Shown: positions 45,186-57,895, counted from the stretch's first letter. The stretch is DNA of 64,000 nt from Rhodospirillum sp. (GCA_013822765.1 PNKY01000005.1:248001-312000), one strand, 5' to 3'. Notes: generated from the letters alone by a model not told the origin. Translations and numbers: made by a program.

Positions 45186-46004
45186 TCAGTCGAACACCTG
45201 GATGAGATCCTCGGCGATCCCGCCCTCCTTCTCGACGCGCAGGTGATAGTACGAGACGGTAGTCAGAACGCCTTCGAATGCGCCGATCAGAGCACTGAAT
45301 ATGAAGACTGCAATGCCGATCGGCGACGTCGACTGGATGGACGCCAGCGAGGCCAGGTCGGTGAAGCTCATTCCTCCAAGCAGAGCGATCGCGATGACGA
45401 CGGCGCTCGAAACCACGCCGATGATGGCGAGCAGGCCGAAGACCCGCCATCGTTGTCCGCGGAGGAGGCGGTTGCTGCGCGTCAAGCCCTGCAGCACGCC
45501 ACCTCTCTCGATCATGATCGTCGGGGCATAGAGCCACCACATCAATATGAGAACCAGGGCCACGACGCCTACGACGAAGCCGCTTATGCCAATCACCGAG
45601 GCGTCTCCGGGAAACAGACCCTGGATGGCCAGCGACACGAACGACGGCAGGCTGAGGATCGCTCCGGCCATGACGATCGCTGGAAAAACCGGAACGCCCT
45701 TCCACAAGTCCGAGACGAGAGCCTTCTGACCGCGCAGGTTTTGCATGGTCGGGAACACCATAACCGCCTTTGTCACACTAGCGACGACGATCGCGACCGC
45801 CATCGAGACAATGGCGCTGAACCAGTTGATTTGGCCGGCCCCGATGATCGCGCCCGCCGCCTGTCCTTGCGGCACGGCCAGCAACAGCAGGCGGATCGCC
45901 AGGGCGACAAGCGCAAAGACGATGAAGTTCCGCCCGAAGATCTTGAGGCTGTCGCCGAGCGTGCGCCCGATCGTGAAACGCGGTGAGCCGGTACTGATTG
46001 CCAT
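45186..46004 (-). CDS. Tandem membrane protein paralogue 2
   Basis: 272 residues with six hydrophobic segments. It starts near FTIGRTLGDSLKIFGRN and ends YYHLRVEKEGGIAEDLIQVFD; both ends match the next upstream protein. It resembles the glycerophosphoryl-diester-phosphodiesterase membrane-domain type of integral proteins, but no enzyme domain is present. The ATG at 46004 follows GAGGGG. It is probably co-transcribed with the paralogue at 46071, 66 bases upstream. Function unknown. Confidence 0.75.
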   Translation of the reverse strand: MAISTGSPRFTIGRTLGDSLKIFGRNFIVFALVALAIRLLLLAVPQGQAAGAIIGAGQINWFSAIVSMAVAIVVASVTKAVMVFPTMQNLRGQKALVSDLWKGVPVFPAIVMAGAILSLPSFVSLAIQGLFPGDASVIGISGFVVGVVALVLILMWWLYAPTIMIERGGVLQGLTRSNRLLRGQRWRVFGLLAIIGVVSSAVVIAIALLGGMSFTDLASLASIQSTSPIGIAVFIFSALIGAFEGVLTTVSYYHLRVEKEGGIAEDLIQVFD

Positions 46005-46070
46005 GATTTTCCCCTCACATGAACCGGGTACAGCATGTCGGCGCGGCGGCGGCGATACCAGCACGACGCA

Positions 46071-46862
46071 TCAGTCGAACACGTGCGCAATCTCGCCACT
46101 CTCGACGCCTTCCTTCTCGCGCCGGAGGTAGTAGTAGAGAACGGTCGTCTGCACCGCGAAATACGCCGTGGATAAAGCGGATATCAGATAGTTGAGTGCA
46201 TCGACCAGCCACTGGTCCACGGCGATCAGATTCGGCAGCGCCCATGCTCCCACGGAGAGGGCCATGACGATGATCAGCGGGATCATGGTCAGGCCGAAGA
46301 TCGCCCAACGGCGGCCTTTTGTCAGGCGGACGCTGCGCAGCAGTCCCGCCACCGGACCAATCCGTTCTATGACGATTGCCTGCGTTGAGAGCGCCCAATG
46401 GACGTAAACCGTGAGCGCGATCGCGTAAATGAGCAGCCATCGCGCGACAACGGACACCAGGGTGTTTCCGGTCTCCCACAGCTGATCGATAATAGCCCAT
46501 GCAGTCCACGGGAGATTGGCGATCGCCGTGGCAACCACCATCGGGACGACAAATCGGAAGCCCGCCGCCATGTCGCCGATCGATGCCCGATGGCCTCTCA
46601 GGATCTGCAGAATGACCAGGATGATCGCAGCATCGGCAAGACCCGACGCGAGCGCGTCGGTTATGTCATCGAGGATCAGATCCGACCATGCCAGCGTGCT
46701 TCCATCCTCTGCCGGCTCCGGCGCCAGCAACACGACCGCCCGCGTGGCGCAGGCGACCGGCGCCAGCCAGATGACGTTGCGGGCAAAGATACGGATGCTG
46801 TCGCCAAGCGCCCGGCCGATCGAGAAACGGGTCGGCCGCGGCAACGCGACATCAACGGTCAT
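46071..46862 (-). CDS. Tandem membrane protein paralogue 1
   Basis: 263 residues, six hydrophobic segments. It shares FSIGRALGDSIRIFARN at the start, the LRG...L pattern in the middle and YYYLRREKEGVESGEIAHVFD at the end with the paralogue downstream, but the central part differs. The ATG at 46862 is preferred over a TTG five codons earlier. The pair may form a heteromeric membrane complex. It lies downstream of alaS, on the same strand. Function unknown. Confidence 0.75.
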   Translation of the reverse strand: MTVDVALPRPTRFSIGRALGDSIRIFARNVIWLAPVACATRAVVLLAPEPAEDGSTLAWSDLILDDITDALASGLADAAIILVILQILRGHRASIGDMAAGFRFVVPMVVATAIANLPWTAWAIIDQLWETGNTLVSVVARWLLIYAIALTVYVHWALSTQAIVIERIGPVAGLLRSVRLTKGRRWAIFGLTMIPLIIVMALSVGAWALPNLIAVDQWLVDALNYLISALSTAYFAVQTTVLYYYLRREKEGVESGEIAHVFD

Positions 46863-46956
46863 ACGGCCCCCGAACAAATGTCACGCGGCAATGCGCCCCA
46901 TCGCATCGCGGCCCCGCACCGCCCCTACCTATGAGCGGTGATTTTAGCGCCGGACG

Positions 46957-49632
<2,676 letters not shown>

Positions 49633-49698
49633 AAACGGGTCCAATCACACGAAAACAGGCCGCAAACCGGGGTTTCCGGCGGGCGGCACCATCCAGGT

Positions 49699-49727
49699 AA
49701 TATTTAGTGTTTCCGGGCCGGGGGCAA
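49699..49727 (-). promoter_or_regulatory. Promoter of alaS
   Basis: On the minus strand: TTGCCC (49727-49722), 17-base spacer, AATATT (49704-49699). Transcription would start near 49692, 60 bases before the alaS ATG. Confidence 0.5.
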
Positions 49728-49844
49728 GGGCGGAACCCCTCTGCCAGCATAGCCATTGGGAGGGCTAGCCATGCGCCGGGCGCAGCTTCCGCCGGCCCCC
49801 AAAAAGGTGCGGGCGCACCGACGGGGGATCGGCGCGCCCGAAGG

Positions 49845-49867
49845 GAGAGCTCGGGGGGTGAGCTCTC
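49845..49867 (-). terminator. recA terminator hairpin
   Basis: 8-bp stem GAGAGCTC/GAGCTCTC with a 7-base loop, 20 bases past the recA stop, followed on the same strand by a second GC-rich hairpin (CGGGCGC/GCGCCCG, about 49810-49840). No T-run, so a two-hairpin or Rho-assisted end is likely. Confidence 0.5.
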
Positions 49868-49886
49868 TGGGTTCTCGTAAAAACCG

Positions 49887-50963
<1,077 letters not shown>

Positions 50964-51059
50964 TGCCGTTCTCCCCACTTAGATCATATCGAGATGACTG
51001 CCAAATCTTCCGCAGCCGGGCCGTCATGGCGTTGGTGCGTGGGGCCAAAGATACACGTT

Positions 51060-51118
51060 TTGTTCTCTCTGTAAAGAAAATAGATCAGAACGAGAACAAT
51101 TTCGGACTATCGATTATA
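51060..51118 (-). promoter_or_regulatory. recA promoter region with inverted repeat
   Basis: On the minus strand a consensus -10 TATAAT (51118-51113) in AT-rich DNA, without a good -35. Just downstream lies a perfect inverted repeat TTGTTCTC (51060-51067) and GAGAACAA (51092-51099) spaced by 24 bases. GTTC half-sites suggest LexA control, but the usual alphaproteobacterial spacing GTTC-N7-GTTC is absent. Confidence 0.45.
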
Positions 51119-51128
51119 AATCAATTAG

Positions 51129-53504
51129 TTAATTTGCTGCCCGCTTGCGCTCGCCATGCGGCTCCAGCACTTCCTTCACCTTGGCGGCAAGCTGCTTCAG
51201 GGTGAACGGCTTCAAGAGGAAGTTCACTTCCTCGCCGGCGTCGATTCGGCGGCGGAACGCGTCCTCGGCATAGCCCGAGATGAAGATGACGGGCAGGTCG
51301 GCGCGGCGCGAGCGCACCTCTTTCACCATGGTCGGGCCATCGATGCGCGGCATCACCACGTCGCTGATGATGAGATCGATCTCGGCCAAATGCTCGCCGC
51401 AGATCTCGAGCGCCGCTTCGCCCGAGCGCGCTTCGAGCACCTGGTAGCCCTTGTTGCGCAGCGCGCGCGCACTGAACAGGCGCACGGCGTCCTCGTCCTC
51501 GACCAGTAGGATGGTGCCGATGCCGGTCAAGTCGCGCGCCGCCTCTCCCTTCTCGTCGATCCGCTGCACGCTGCCCGCTTCGGCCTGGTGCTCCGGCAGG
51601 TAGATGCGGAAGATCGCGCCCTCGCCCATCGTGCTGTCGACGAACACATAGCCGCCGGTCTGGCGCACGATGCCATAGACGGTGGAGAGGCCGAGGCCGG
51701 TGCCGGAACCGACCGACTTGGTGGAGAAGAACGGCTCGAAGATGCGATCCATGATCTCCGGCGGGATGCCGGTGCCGGTATCGCCGATCTCGATCATCAC
51801 ATAGCGGCCAGGCGGCATCACCTCGGCGCCGCGTTGGATAGGGTCCTTGGTGACGGCGTTCTCGGTCTTGATGCGCAGCCGCCCGCCATTGGGCATGGCG
51901 TCGCGCGCGTTGACCGCGAGATTGATGATGACCTGCTCGAGCTGGCCCTGGTCGACGCGCACCGGCTGCAGGTCGCGGCCGTGCACCATGCCGAGCTCGA
52001 TATTCTCGCCGATCAGGCGGCGCAGCAGGTGCGAGACTTCGGCCAGCACGTCGGTCACCTGCAGCACGCGCGGCTGCAAGGTCTGCTGGCGCGAGAAGGC
52101 GAGCAGCTGGCGCACCAGGTTGGCGGCGCGATTGGCGTTCTGCTTGATCTGCATGATGTCGGCGAACGACTGGTCGCCGGCGCGGTGGCGCAGCAGCAGC
52201 AGGTCGCAGAAGCCGATCATCGCGGTCAGCAGGTTGTTGAAGTCGTGCGCGATGCCGCCGGCCAGAAGGCCGACCGCCTGCATCTTCTGCGACTGCGCGA
52301 ACTGCGCCTCCAGGCGCTTCTGCTCGGTGGTGTCGATCAAGTGCAGGATGAAGCCGACGGTCTGGCCCTTGTCCTCGCGCCGCGAGGCATAGACGATGAC
52401 GCTGGCCTGGCGCTTGCCTTTGAGGCGCACTGTGATCGGCAGCACGCCGCGGCCCAGTTCCGCCACGCGCCGCAGATGCTCCTCCGCACCCGGCAGATCT
52501 TCATTGGAGACCAGGGTGCCGAGGCTGGCGCCCACCGGCACCATTTCGCCGAACAGGTTGGTGAAGGCGGAATTCAACTGCTCGATCTTCTTGTCGGCGT
52601 CGAGCAGCAGGATGCTGGTGGGCGCCTCTTCGAAGAAGCGCTGGAAGTATTGCTCGGACGCCTGCAGCGCACGTTCGAATTCGCGCTCGCGCGTCAGGTC
52701 ATGGACGATCGAGCGGGTGCGGATGCCGGCCTTGCCGCTTGGGTCGACGCCCTGCACGTTGACGACATCCTGGCGGACATAGACCAGCAGCTTGCGCCCG
52801 TTCGGCCCCATCAGGGTGACTTCGCCGCTGCGCGCGGCCGGATCGGCAAACGGCGCGAAGGCCGGGATGGACTCCGGCGGCCGCGGATAGACCAGGTCGT
52901 GCAGGCGGAGCTGATGCTGCGCCTCGACCTCGACATCGAGGCCGAGCCAATGCGCCAGCGTCGAATTGACGAACAGGAAACGGCCGGATTCGTCGACCGA
53001 GTAGAAGCCGACCGGCGCATTCTCGATCAGGTCGGCGAACTTCTCGTGGTCGGAGCGGATGTATTCCTCGATCTCCCGCTGGGTCGTGATGACCTCGACG
53101 CCCCAGGACATATGGTCGCCGAACCGGGTCAGCCGGTTGGCGAACACCGCCAGGATCTCGCGCTTGCCCTCGGCATTGAGGATGGCGACGTCGCCATGCG
53201 CCTCGCCGCGCTCGCCCAGCGCATGCTCGATGCGCTCGATCGAGGCGCGGGCGGTGGCGTCGAACGCGCGCCGCTCCAGGATGACGTTCAACGGCAGCGG
53301 CTCGTCCCCGAACAGGCGGCGGAAGGCGATGTTGGCGAACTTGACGGCGCCAGCGCGGTCCACCACCTGGCGGCCCTGGTGGGTCGCATTCAGGCTGGCT
53401 TCCAGCAGGTCGGCGATATAACGGCGGCGCCACGCGATCAGCGCCAGCACCAAGGCCAGCACCGAGATCGCGACCAGCAGGCCGATCTCCCAAGACCAGG
53501 TCAT
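51129..53504 (-). CDS. cckA: Hybrid histidine kinase CckA
   Basis: 791 residues. CckA is the cell-cycle kinase/phosphatase that feeds the ChpT-CtrA phosphorelay. One N-terminal membrane segment (residues 5-25) is seen, then three PAS-like regions (about 35-140, 155-270, 285-395). The phospho-accepting His420 is in [20 protein letters not shown], the CckA-type sequence. The ATPase has [22 protein letters not shown] and [13 protein letters not shown], and the C-terminal receiver has phospho-acceptor Asp715 ([10 protein letters not shown]). A neighbour of flagellar genes controlled, by inference, through CtrA boxes. Confidence 0.92.
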   Translation of the reverse strand: MTWSWEIGLLVAISVLALVLALIAWRRRYIADLLEASLNATHQGRQVVDRAGAVKFANIAFRRLFGDEPLPLNVILERRAFDATARASIERIEHALGERGEAHGDVAILNAEGKREILAVFANRLTRFGDHMSWGVEVITTQREIEEYIRSDHEKFADLIENAPVGFYSVDESGRFLFVNSTLAHWLGLDVEVEAQHQLRLHDLVYPRPPESIPAFAPFADPAARSGEVTLMGPNGRKLLVYVRQDVVNVQGVDPSGKAGIRTRSIVHDLTREREFERALQASEQYFQRFFEEAPTSILLLDADKKIEQLNSAFTNLFGEMVPVGASLGTLVSNEDLPGAEEHLRRVAELGRGVLPITVRLKGKRQASVIVYASRREDKGQTVGFILHLIDTTEQKRLEAQFAQSQKMQAVGLLAGGIAHDFNNLLTAMIGFCDLLLLRHRAGDQSFADIMQIKQNANRAANLVRQLLAFSRQQTLQPRVLQVTDVLAEVSHLLRRLIGENIELGMVHGRDLQPVRVDQGQLEQVIINLAVNARDAMPNGGRLRIKTENAVTKDPIQRGAEVMPPGRYVMIEIGDTGTGIPPEIMDRIFEPFFSTKSVGSGTGLGLSTVYGIVRQTGGYVFVDSTMGEGAIFRIYLPEHQAEAGSVQRIDEKGEAARDLTGIGTILLVEDEDAVRLFSARALRNKGYQVLEARSGEAALEICGEHLAEIDLIISDVVMPRIDGPTMVKEVRSRRADLPVIFISGYAEDAFRRRIDAGEEVNFLLKPFTLKQLAAKVKEVLEPHGERKRAAN

Positions 53505-53646
53505 ACCCTGGCATCCCTTTTCCGCGCCGCAACCGTCCGAATCACGTCTGGCGCAACGCCTGCTCCGCTAAAGCGGCGCATGAACAACGACCCCCATCCC
53601 CAACCCGATCCATCATAACCGTAAGCGGGCACGCTTTTACAAGTAG

Positions 53647-54717
53647 TTACAGGCGCTGTCGCTTCAGCTTGAAGATATAGCTGATGACCTCCGCCACCGC
53701 CTTGTAGAACTCCGGCGTCACTTCCTCGTCGACATCCACCGCCGCGAACAGGCCGCGCGCCAAAGGCGGGTTCTCGATGATCGGGATGCCGTGCTCCTTG
53801 GCGACCTCCCGGATCTTCTGCGCCACCTTGTCGACGCCCTTGGCCATCATCTTGGGCGCGGCCATGCTGTTCGGGTCGTATTTCAGCGCCACGGCGTAAT
53901 GGGTCGGGTTTGTGACAACCACGTCCGATTGCGGCACCTGGGCCATCATGCGCCGGCGGGTGCGCTCCATGCGCAGCTGGCGCAGGCGGCCTTTGACCAG
54001 CGGGTCGCCCTCGGTCTCCTTGAACTCGTCCTTGATCTCCTGGCGCGACATGCGCATCTCGCGCATGTGCTGCAGGCGCTGGTAGATCACGTCGATGGCG
54101 GCGATGGCGGCGACGATCGAGACCACGCCGATCAGCAGCTTGGCGAGCAGCGCCTTGGTCTCGCCCAGCAGCTGGAACATCTCCATGCCGATCAGCTTGT
54201 TGAGGTGCGCTACCTCCGGCAGGATCAGGAACATCGCGACCGACCCAACCACCGCAAGCTTCAGCAGCCCGCGCACGAACTCCGCCAGCGAGCGCATGGA
54301 GAACATGCGCTTGAGGCCGGCGAACGGGGAGATCTTGTCCAGCTTCGGCATGATGCCGTCGGCCGAGAACACCAGGCCGAACTGCAGATATCCGGCGCCG
54401 ATCGCGGCGATGACGGCGAGCGCCAGGGGAACCGCCCCGGCCGCCAGCAGGACACCCAGCAGCTTCCAGCCCAGCGTAACCAGATGCTCGAAGTCCGCCG
54501 GCACCAGGTCCGGCGATTCGATGAAGGGCATCGTCGCCTTGTAGATGGCGCTCGCCGCGGTCCCGCCGAACAGCAGGATCGACATCGAGAACACGCCCAG
54601 CATCAGCAGGTTGTTGACCTCGCGGGAGTTGGCGACCTGACCGCGCTTGCGCGCCTCGTCAAGTCGCCGACTGGTCGGGTCTTCGGTTTTTTGTGAGTCG
54701 TCCTGCTCTTCCGCCAT
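53647..54717 (-). CDS. flhB: Flagellar export switch protein FlhB
   Basis: 356 residues. Inner-membrane export-gate protein that switches substrate class from hook to filament. Four membrane segments span residues ~35-205, and the cytoplasmic domain has the self-cleaving NPTH at 270-273 (VVVTNPTHYAVALKYD). The N-terminal EEQDDSQKTEDPTSRRLDEARKRGQ is typical. It begins three bases after the fliR stop and is the last flagellar gene of the block; cckA follows after 142 bases in which I see no feature. Confidence 0.97.
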   Translation of the reverse strand: MAEEQDDSQKTEDPTSRRLDEARKRGQVANSREVNNLLMLGVFSMSILLFGGTAASAIYKATMPFIESPDLVPADFEHLVTLGWKLLGVLLAAGAVPLALAVIAAIGAGYLQFGLVFSADGIMPKLDKISPFAGLKRMFSMRSLAEFVRGLLKLAVVGSVAMFLILPEVAHLNKLIGMEMFQLLGETKALLAKLLIGVVSIVAAIAAIDVIYQRLQHMREMRMSRQEIKDEFKETEGDPLVKGRLRQLRMERTRRRMMAQVPQSDVVVTNPTHYAVALKYDPNSMAAPKMMAKGVDKVAQKIREVAKEHGIPIIENPPLARGLFAAVDVDEEVTPEFYKAVAEVISYIFKLKRQRL

Positions 54718-54720
54718 GGC

Positions 54721-55488
54721 TCAGCCGCCACCCAGGAATACGGACATCCGCTCCTCATAGGAGGAGAGGAAATAGAGCATCATGCTCGTCAGCGCGACCG
54801 CCATCAGCGCCAGGCCGGCCAGCAGCTGCATCGGCATCGCGATGAAGAACACCTGCAAGGTCGGCATCAGGCGCGCCAGCAGGCCGAGCGCCACCGCGAA
54901 CACGATGCCGTAGACCAGGAACGGCGCCGTCATGGCGATGGCGACGGCGAAGCTGTCGGAGACGATGCGCGCGGCATGGTTGGCGACGTCGCCCATCGGC
55001 GGAACCTCGCCGGCCGGAAAGATCGCATAGGTGCCGGCCAGGCCCTTCAGGGTCATGTGGTCGAGACCAGTGGCGAAGATCAGCACCACGGTCAAGGCCA
55101 GCAGGAAGTTGCCGGTGATGGCCGCCTGCTGCTGCGTGGTCGGGTCGGCGACCAGGGCGCTCGCCATGCCGATCTGCAGCGCGATCACGCTGCCGGCCGA
55201 TTGCGCGCCGAGCAGGATCAGACGGGCGATCATGCCGAAGAACAGGCCGATGCCGATCTCCACCAGCAGCAAAACGGTGAATTCGCCGATGGCTGCCGGT
55301 ATGGCGGGCAGACTGCTGGCGATCATCGGCATCAGGGCGAAACTGACGGTCAGTGCGAAAATCAGACGGATGCGGGGCGGAACATAGGCCTCGCCGAAGC
55401 CGGGCAGCAGCATGATCGCGCTGCCGAGCCGCGCGAACACCATGAAGAACTGGAACAGATTGACGCTGACCAGCTGCTCCAGGTTCAT
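54721..55488 (-). CDS. fliR: Flagellar export protein FliR
   Basis: 255 residues with six membrane segments, part of the FliPQR export gate. Family sequence is seen in FFMVFARLGSAIMLLPGFGEAYVPPRIRLIFAL and LLVEIGIGLFFGMIARLILLGAQSAG. It overlaps fliQ by four bases (ATGA) and is followed three bases later by flhB. Confidence 0.95.
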   Translation of the reverse strand: MNLEQLVSVNLFQFFMVFARLGSAIMLLPGFGEAYVPPRIRLIFALTVSFALMPMIASSLPAIPAAIGEFTVLLLVEIGIGLFFGMIARLILLGAQSAGSVIALQIGMASALVADPTTQQQAAITGNFLLALTVVLIFATGLDHMTLKGLAGTYAIFPAGEVPPMGDVANHAARIVSDSFAVAIAMTAPFLVYGIVFAVALGLLARLMPTLQVFFIAMPMQLLAGLALMAVALTSMMLYFLSSYEERMSVFLGGG

Positions 55489-55745
55489 CCTATCGCCTGC
55501 TGCATGATCCGCTCGGTGAAGTCGGTGAGCGTGTGGAGCATGAAGGGCGCCAGCAGGAGCATCGCGACGAAGACCACGATGATCTTCGGCACGAAGGTCA
55601 AGGTGACTTCCTGGATCTGGGTCAACGCCTGGAACAACGAGATGACGAGGCCGATGAGCAGCGCGATCAGCATCAACGGCGCGCCAAGCTTCAACGTCAC
55701 GATGACCGCATCGCGGCCAACCTCGAGGAGAACTGCCTCATCCAT
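55485..55745 (-). CDS. fliQ: Flagellar export protein FliQ
   Basis: 86 residues with two membrane helices. The conserved VGLVISLFQALTQIQEVTLTFVPKI segment is present. It forms part of the export gate with FliP and FliR. ATGA overlap with fliR shows translational coupling. Confidence 0.95.
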   Translation of the reverse strand: MDEAVLLEVGRDAVIVTLKLGAPLMLIALLIGLVISLFQALTQIQEVTLTFVPKIIVVFVAMLLLAPFMLHTLTDFTERIMQQAIG

Positions 55746-55772
55746 GCACTATTGCCCTGTACTCAATGCCCT

Positions 55773-56093
55773 TTAGATGGGCATACGCAACACTTCTTGG
55801 TACGCGGTGATCACGCGGTCGCGGACGGCGGTCACCGTCTGGACCGTCAGCTCGGCGGCGGTGACGGCATTCACCACCTGCTGGAGGTCGGCCGTGCCTT
55901 CGACCGCCTGCAGCGACGCCTTTTCGGCGCCCTTGGTGGTCTCGACCGCGTTCTTGGCGAGCTCCTGCAGGACTTCGGAGAAGCCCGGCCCGGCCTGCTC
56001 GCGGGATTCGATGCCCGGCGCGCCCATGCGCTTCAAGGCGGCGTTGTAGGCGGCAACCGCGTTGCCGGCGCCCCCGACGATTCCTGTGGTCAT
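55773..56093 (-). CDS. fliE: Flagellar hook-basal body protein FliE
   Basis: 106 residues. FliE joins the MS ring to the rod. The conserved FSEVLQELAKNAVETTKGAEKAS and C-terminal QTVTAVRDRVITAYQEVLRMPI are typical. It lies 14 bases after flgC. Confidence 0.95.
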   Translation of the reverse strand: MTTGIVGGAGNAVAAYNAALKRMGAPGIESREQAGPGFSEVLQELAKNAVETTKGAEKASLQAVEGTADLQQVVNAVTAAELTVQTVTAVRDRVITAYQEVLRMPI

Positions 56094-56107
56094 GGCTCAG
56101 GCGTCTC

Positions 56108-56515
56108 CTAACGGATCAGGTCGATGGTGCGCTGAAGCATGGTGCGCGCCACTTCGATGGCCCGCAGGTTCGCTTCATACGAGCGCTGCGCTTCGCGCAT
56201 GTCGCTCATTTCAATCAGGCTGTTGACGTTCGGCAGCTTGACGTAGCCCTTCGGGTCCGCCGCCGGATTGCCCGGATCGTATTTCATTCGGAAGTCGCTG
56301 GGATCCTCGCCGACCTTGCTGACCTGCACCGTTTCCATCCCGAGCTCGCGGTCGAGCTGGTTCTTGAAGCTGATGGTCTTGCGGCGATAGGGATCGCCGC
56401 CCGGCACTTCCGCAACCGAATCCGCGTTGGCGAGGTTTTCCGCCACCACCCGCAGGCGCTGCCCTTGGGCACGCATGCCAGCGGCGGAAATCATCAGGCT
56501 TTCCATCAGGTCCAT
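56108..56515 (-). CDS. flgC: Flagellar proximal rod protein FlgC
   Basis: 135 residues. Rod protein with the N-terminal SAAGMRAQGQRLRVVAENLANADS and C-terminal EMSDMREAQRSYEANLRAIEVARTM motifs that form the axial coiled coil. It follows flgB by 34 bases. Confidence 0.97.
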   Translation of the reverse strand: MDLMESLMISAAGMRAQGQRLRVVAENLANADSVAEVPGGDPYRRKTISFKNQLDRELGMETVQVSKVGEDPSDFRMKYDPGNPAADPKGYVKLPNVNSLIEMSDMREAQRSYEANLRAIEVARTMLQRTIDLIR

Positions 56516-56549
56516 CGGTCACCTCCTGGCGACGAATGCTTCAATGCGC

Positions 56550-56954
56550 TTACGAGCCGCGGCCCAGCGCCATTTTGAAAAGGTCGACGTGCTTGCGATA
56601 AAGATTGGTCATGAGCTGGTAGGAATGCTGGGCGTCGGCCAGCTTCACCATCTGCTCTTCCAGCACCACGGCATTGCCGACTGGTGCCGTCTCATATTGC
56701 TTCTTGGTCTTCTGCTCGTCGATCGACGCGTCGGGCTGGCCGGTGCCGCCCAGATGCATCGCGTTGGTGCGCGCCTGTGCGATTGGTGCGACCTGGTTAA
56801 GATGATCGACGAATTTCAGCGCCTTCATGTCGTGCGGCACGAAGTCCGGCGTATCGGAATTGGCGATGTTCTGCGCCAGCACTTCCTGGCGCGCGCCGAG
56901 CCAGCCCATACGCTCGCTCATGCGCTGGAATAGTTTCAGCTGGAATAGATCCAT
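56550..56954 (-). CDS. flgB: Flagellar proximal rod protein FlgB
   Basis: 134 residues. Rod protein with the N-terminal RMGWLGARQEVLAQNIANSDTPDF motif. It is the first gene of the minus-strand block flgB-flgC-fliE-fliQ-fliR-flhB. An AGGAAAG site precedes the ATG. The control region upstream has two CtrA-type boxes shared with the divergent plus-strand genes. Confidence 0.97.
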   Translation of the reverse strand: MDLFQLKLFQRMSERMGWLGARQEVLAQNIANSDTPDFVPHDMKALKFVDHLNQVAPIAQARTNAMHLGGTGQPDASIDEQKTKKQYETAPVGNAVVLEEQMVKLADAQHSYQLMTNLYRKHVDLFKMALGRGS

Positions 56955-57037
56955 CTATCCGACGCTTTCCTGACGCTGCGGTCGATGCCGCCATAGCCGG
57001 TAATCCGGCGCTTTGGGAGCATCCTGGCCGCAACTCA

Positions 57038-57052
57038 TTAACACCCGCTTAA
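57038..57052. promoter_or_regulatory. CtrA-type box 1 (TTAA-N7-TTAA)
   Basis: TTAA-CACCCGC-TTAA in the 215-base spacer between flgB (minus) and the FlhB-like gene (plus). Exact spacing of the CtrA consensus. It lies 84 bases upstream of flgB. Confidence 0.7.
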
Positions 57053-57101
57053 TTTGCTAAAATGCCACCTAAATTCGAACGAAATGTCGCGCGCCTTCGC
57101 G

Positions 57102-57120
57102 GCTTAATCGTTCATTAAGC
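57102..57120. promoter_or_regulatory. CtrA-type box 2 within a perfect palindrome
   Basis: GCTTAAT-CGTTC-ATTAAGC, which contains TTAA-TCGTTCA-TTAA (57104-57118) with exact CtrA spacing. It can be read equally on both strands, which suits a divergent control region. Confidence 0.7.
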
Positions 57121-57169
57121 ATGATAGGCCAGAGTTTCCGTGGATTTTCGCGAGGCAGAGCATTCCGCG

Positions 57170-57559
57170 ATGGCCGACCGCAAGGACGAAATCGGCGCCA
57201 AACACACGCGATGGAGCCGTCCGGACTCAACCGCCGGAGGCCAAGGGACGCGCACGCCGATCGCCATCGCGCTGGATGCCAAGGGCCGCGATGGAACCCT
57301 GCGCCCCAAGTCGCCGCGGGTGGTGGCGACCGGACGCGGCGCGGTGGCGGAGCAGATCCTGGCCATCGCGTTCGAGAAGGGCGTGCCGGTGCGCGAGGAT
57401 TCCGACCTCGCCCAGATCCTGGCCGCGGTCGAGCTGGATTCCGAGATTCCGATCGATGCCCTGGCGGCAGTGGCGGAGATCCTGTCCTACGTCTATCGCG
57501 CCAACCGGACCTGGTCAGGTGAAGAGGCCGGGAACGCAACCGATGGAGCCGAGCCATGA
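57170..57559 (+). CDS. FlhB C-terminal-domain paralogue (FhlB/FlhX type)
   Basis: 129 residues. It matches only the cytoplasmic tail of FlhB: RTPIAIALDAKGRDG...RVVATGRGAVAEQILAIAFEKGVPVREDSDLAQILAAVELDSEIPIDALAAVAEILSYVYRANR lines up with the corresponding tail of the full FlhB in this window. The autocleavage NPTH is absent (RTPIAIAL instead) and there are no membrane helices. In other bacteria such stand-alone tails can replace the cleaved FlhB tail or modulate switching. ATG 57170; a GTG at 57140 is possible. It leads the plus-strand flagellar genes and overlaps the next by four bases. Confidence 0.85.
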   Translation: MADRKDEIGAKHTRWSRPDSTAGGQGTRTPIAIALDAKGRDGTLRPKSPRVVATGRGAVAEQILAIAFEKGVPVREDSDLAQILAAVELDSEIPIDALAAVAEILSYVYRANRTWSGEEAGNATDGAEP

Positions 57560-57879
57560 TAGCAGCCGTAGCAAGCGACAATACGCTGGGTGAGTCGGCC
57601 CTTGGCCGCAGCATCGCCGATCTGCACCGCGAGATCGTCGCCGCGGTCGACTCCTCCAACGATGGCCAGCTGATCGACCTCGACGTGATCGCGCTGCGCA
57701 TCACCGTGCTGTGCGACGCCCTCGGCGGCGCGGGCAAGGATGCAGCCGGCGCCTGGACCAAGGAATTACGCGACCTCAGCACCGCGCTGGCGGTGCTCGA
57801 CACCATCCTGCGCAAGCAGAATGTCCATGTGCAGCTCAACATCGAGCATCTGCGCAAGCACATCATGCCCATCGAATAG
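57556..57879 (+). CDS. Hypothetical protein in flagellar operon
   Basis: 107 residues, soluble, mostly helical (ALGRSIADLHREIVAAVDSS, ITVLCDALGGAGKDAAGAWTKELRDLSTALAVLDTIL). No family was recognised. The ATGA overlap with the FlhB-like gene and the fliO gene 17 bases downstream indicate a flagellar role. Its size and helical nature would suit an export chaperone, but that is only a guess. Confidence 0.7.
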   Translation: MIAAVASDNTLGESALGRSIADLHREIVAAVDSSNDGQLIDLDVIALRITVLCDALGGAGKDAAGAWTKELRDLSTALAVLDTILRKQNVHVQLNIEHLRKHIMPIE

Positions 57880-57895
57880 GCTCACATAAGCTCCA

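Noticed and set aside
50964..51059. Canonical alphaproteobacterial LexA box GTTC-N7-GTTC upstream of recA
   Set aside because: The closest match (AGTC-N7-GTTC) has two mismatches in eight; reported as an unresolved finding instead.
51588..53618. A 676-codon plus-strand frame opposite cckA
   Set aside because: Antisense shadow; His/Asp/Ala-rich text without family features.
56955..57169. Sigma-54 promoter for flgB
   Set aside because: TGGCATTTTAGC has GG and GC seven bases apart, not ten; CtrA boxes are the better signal.
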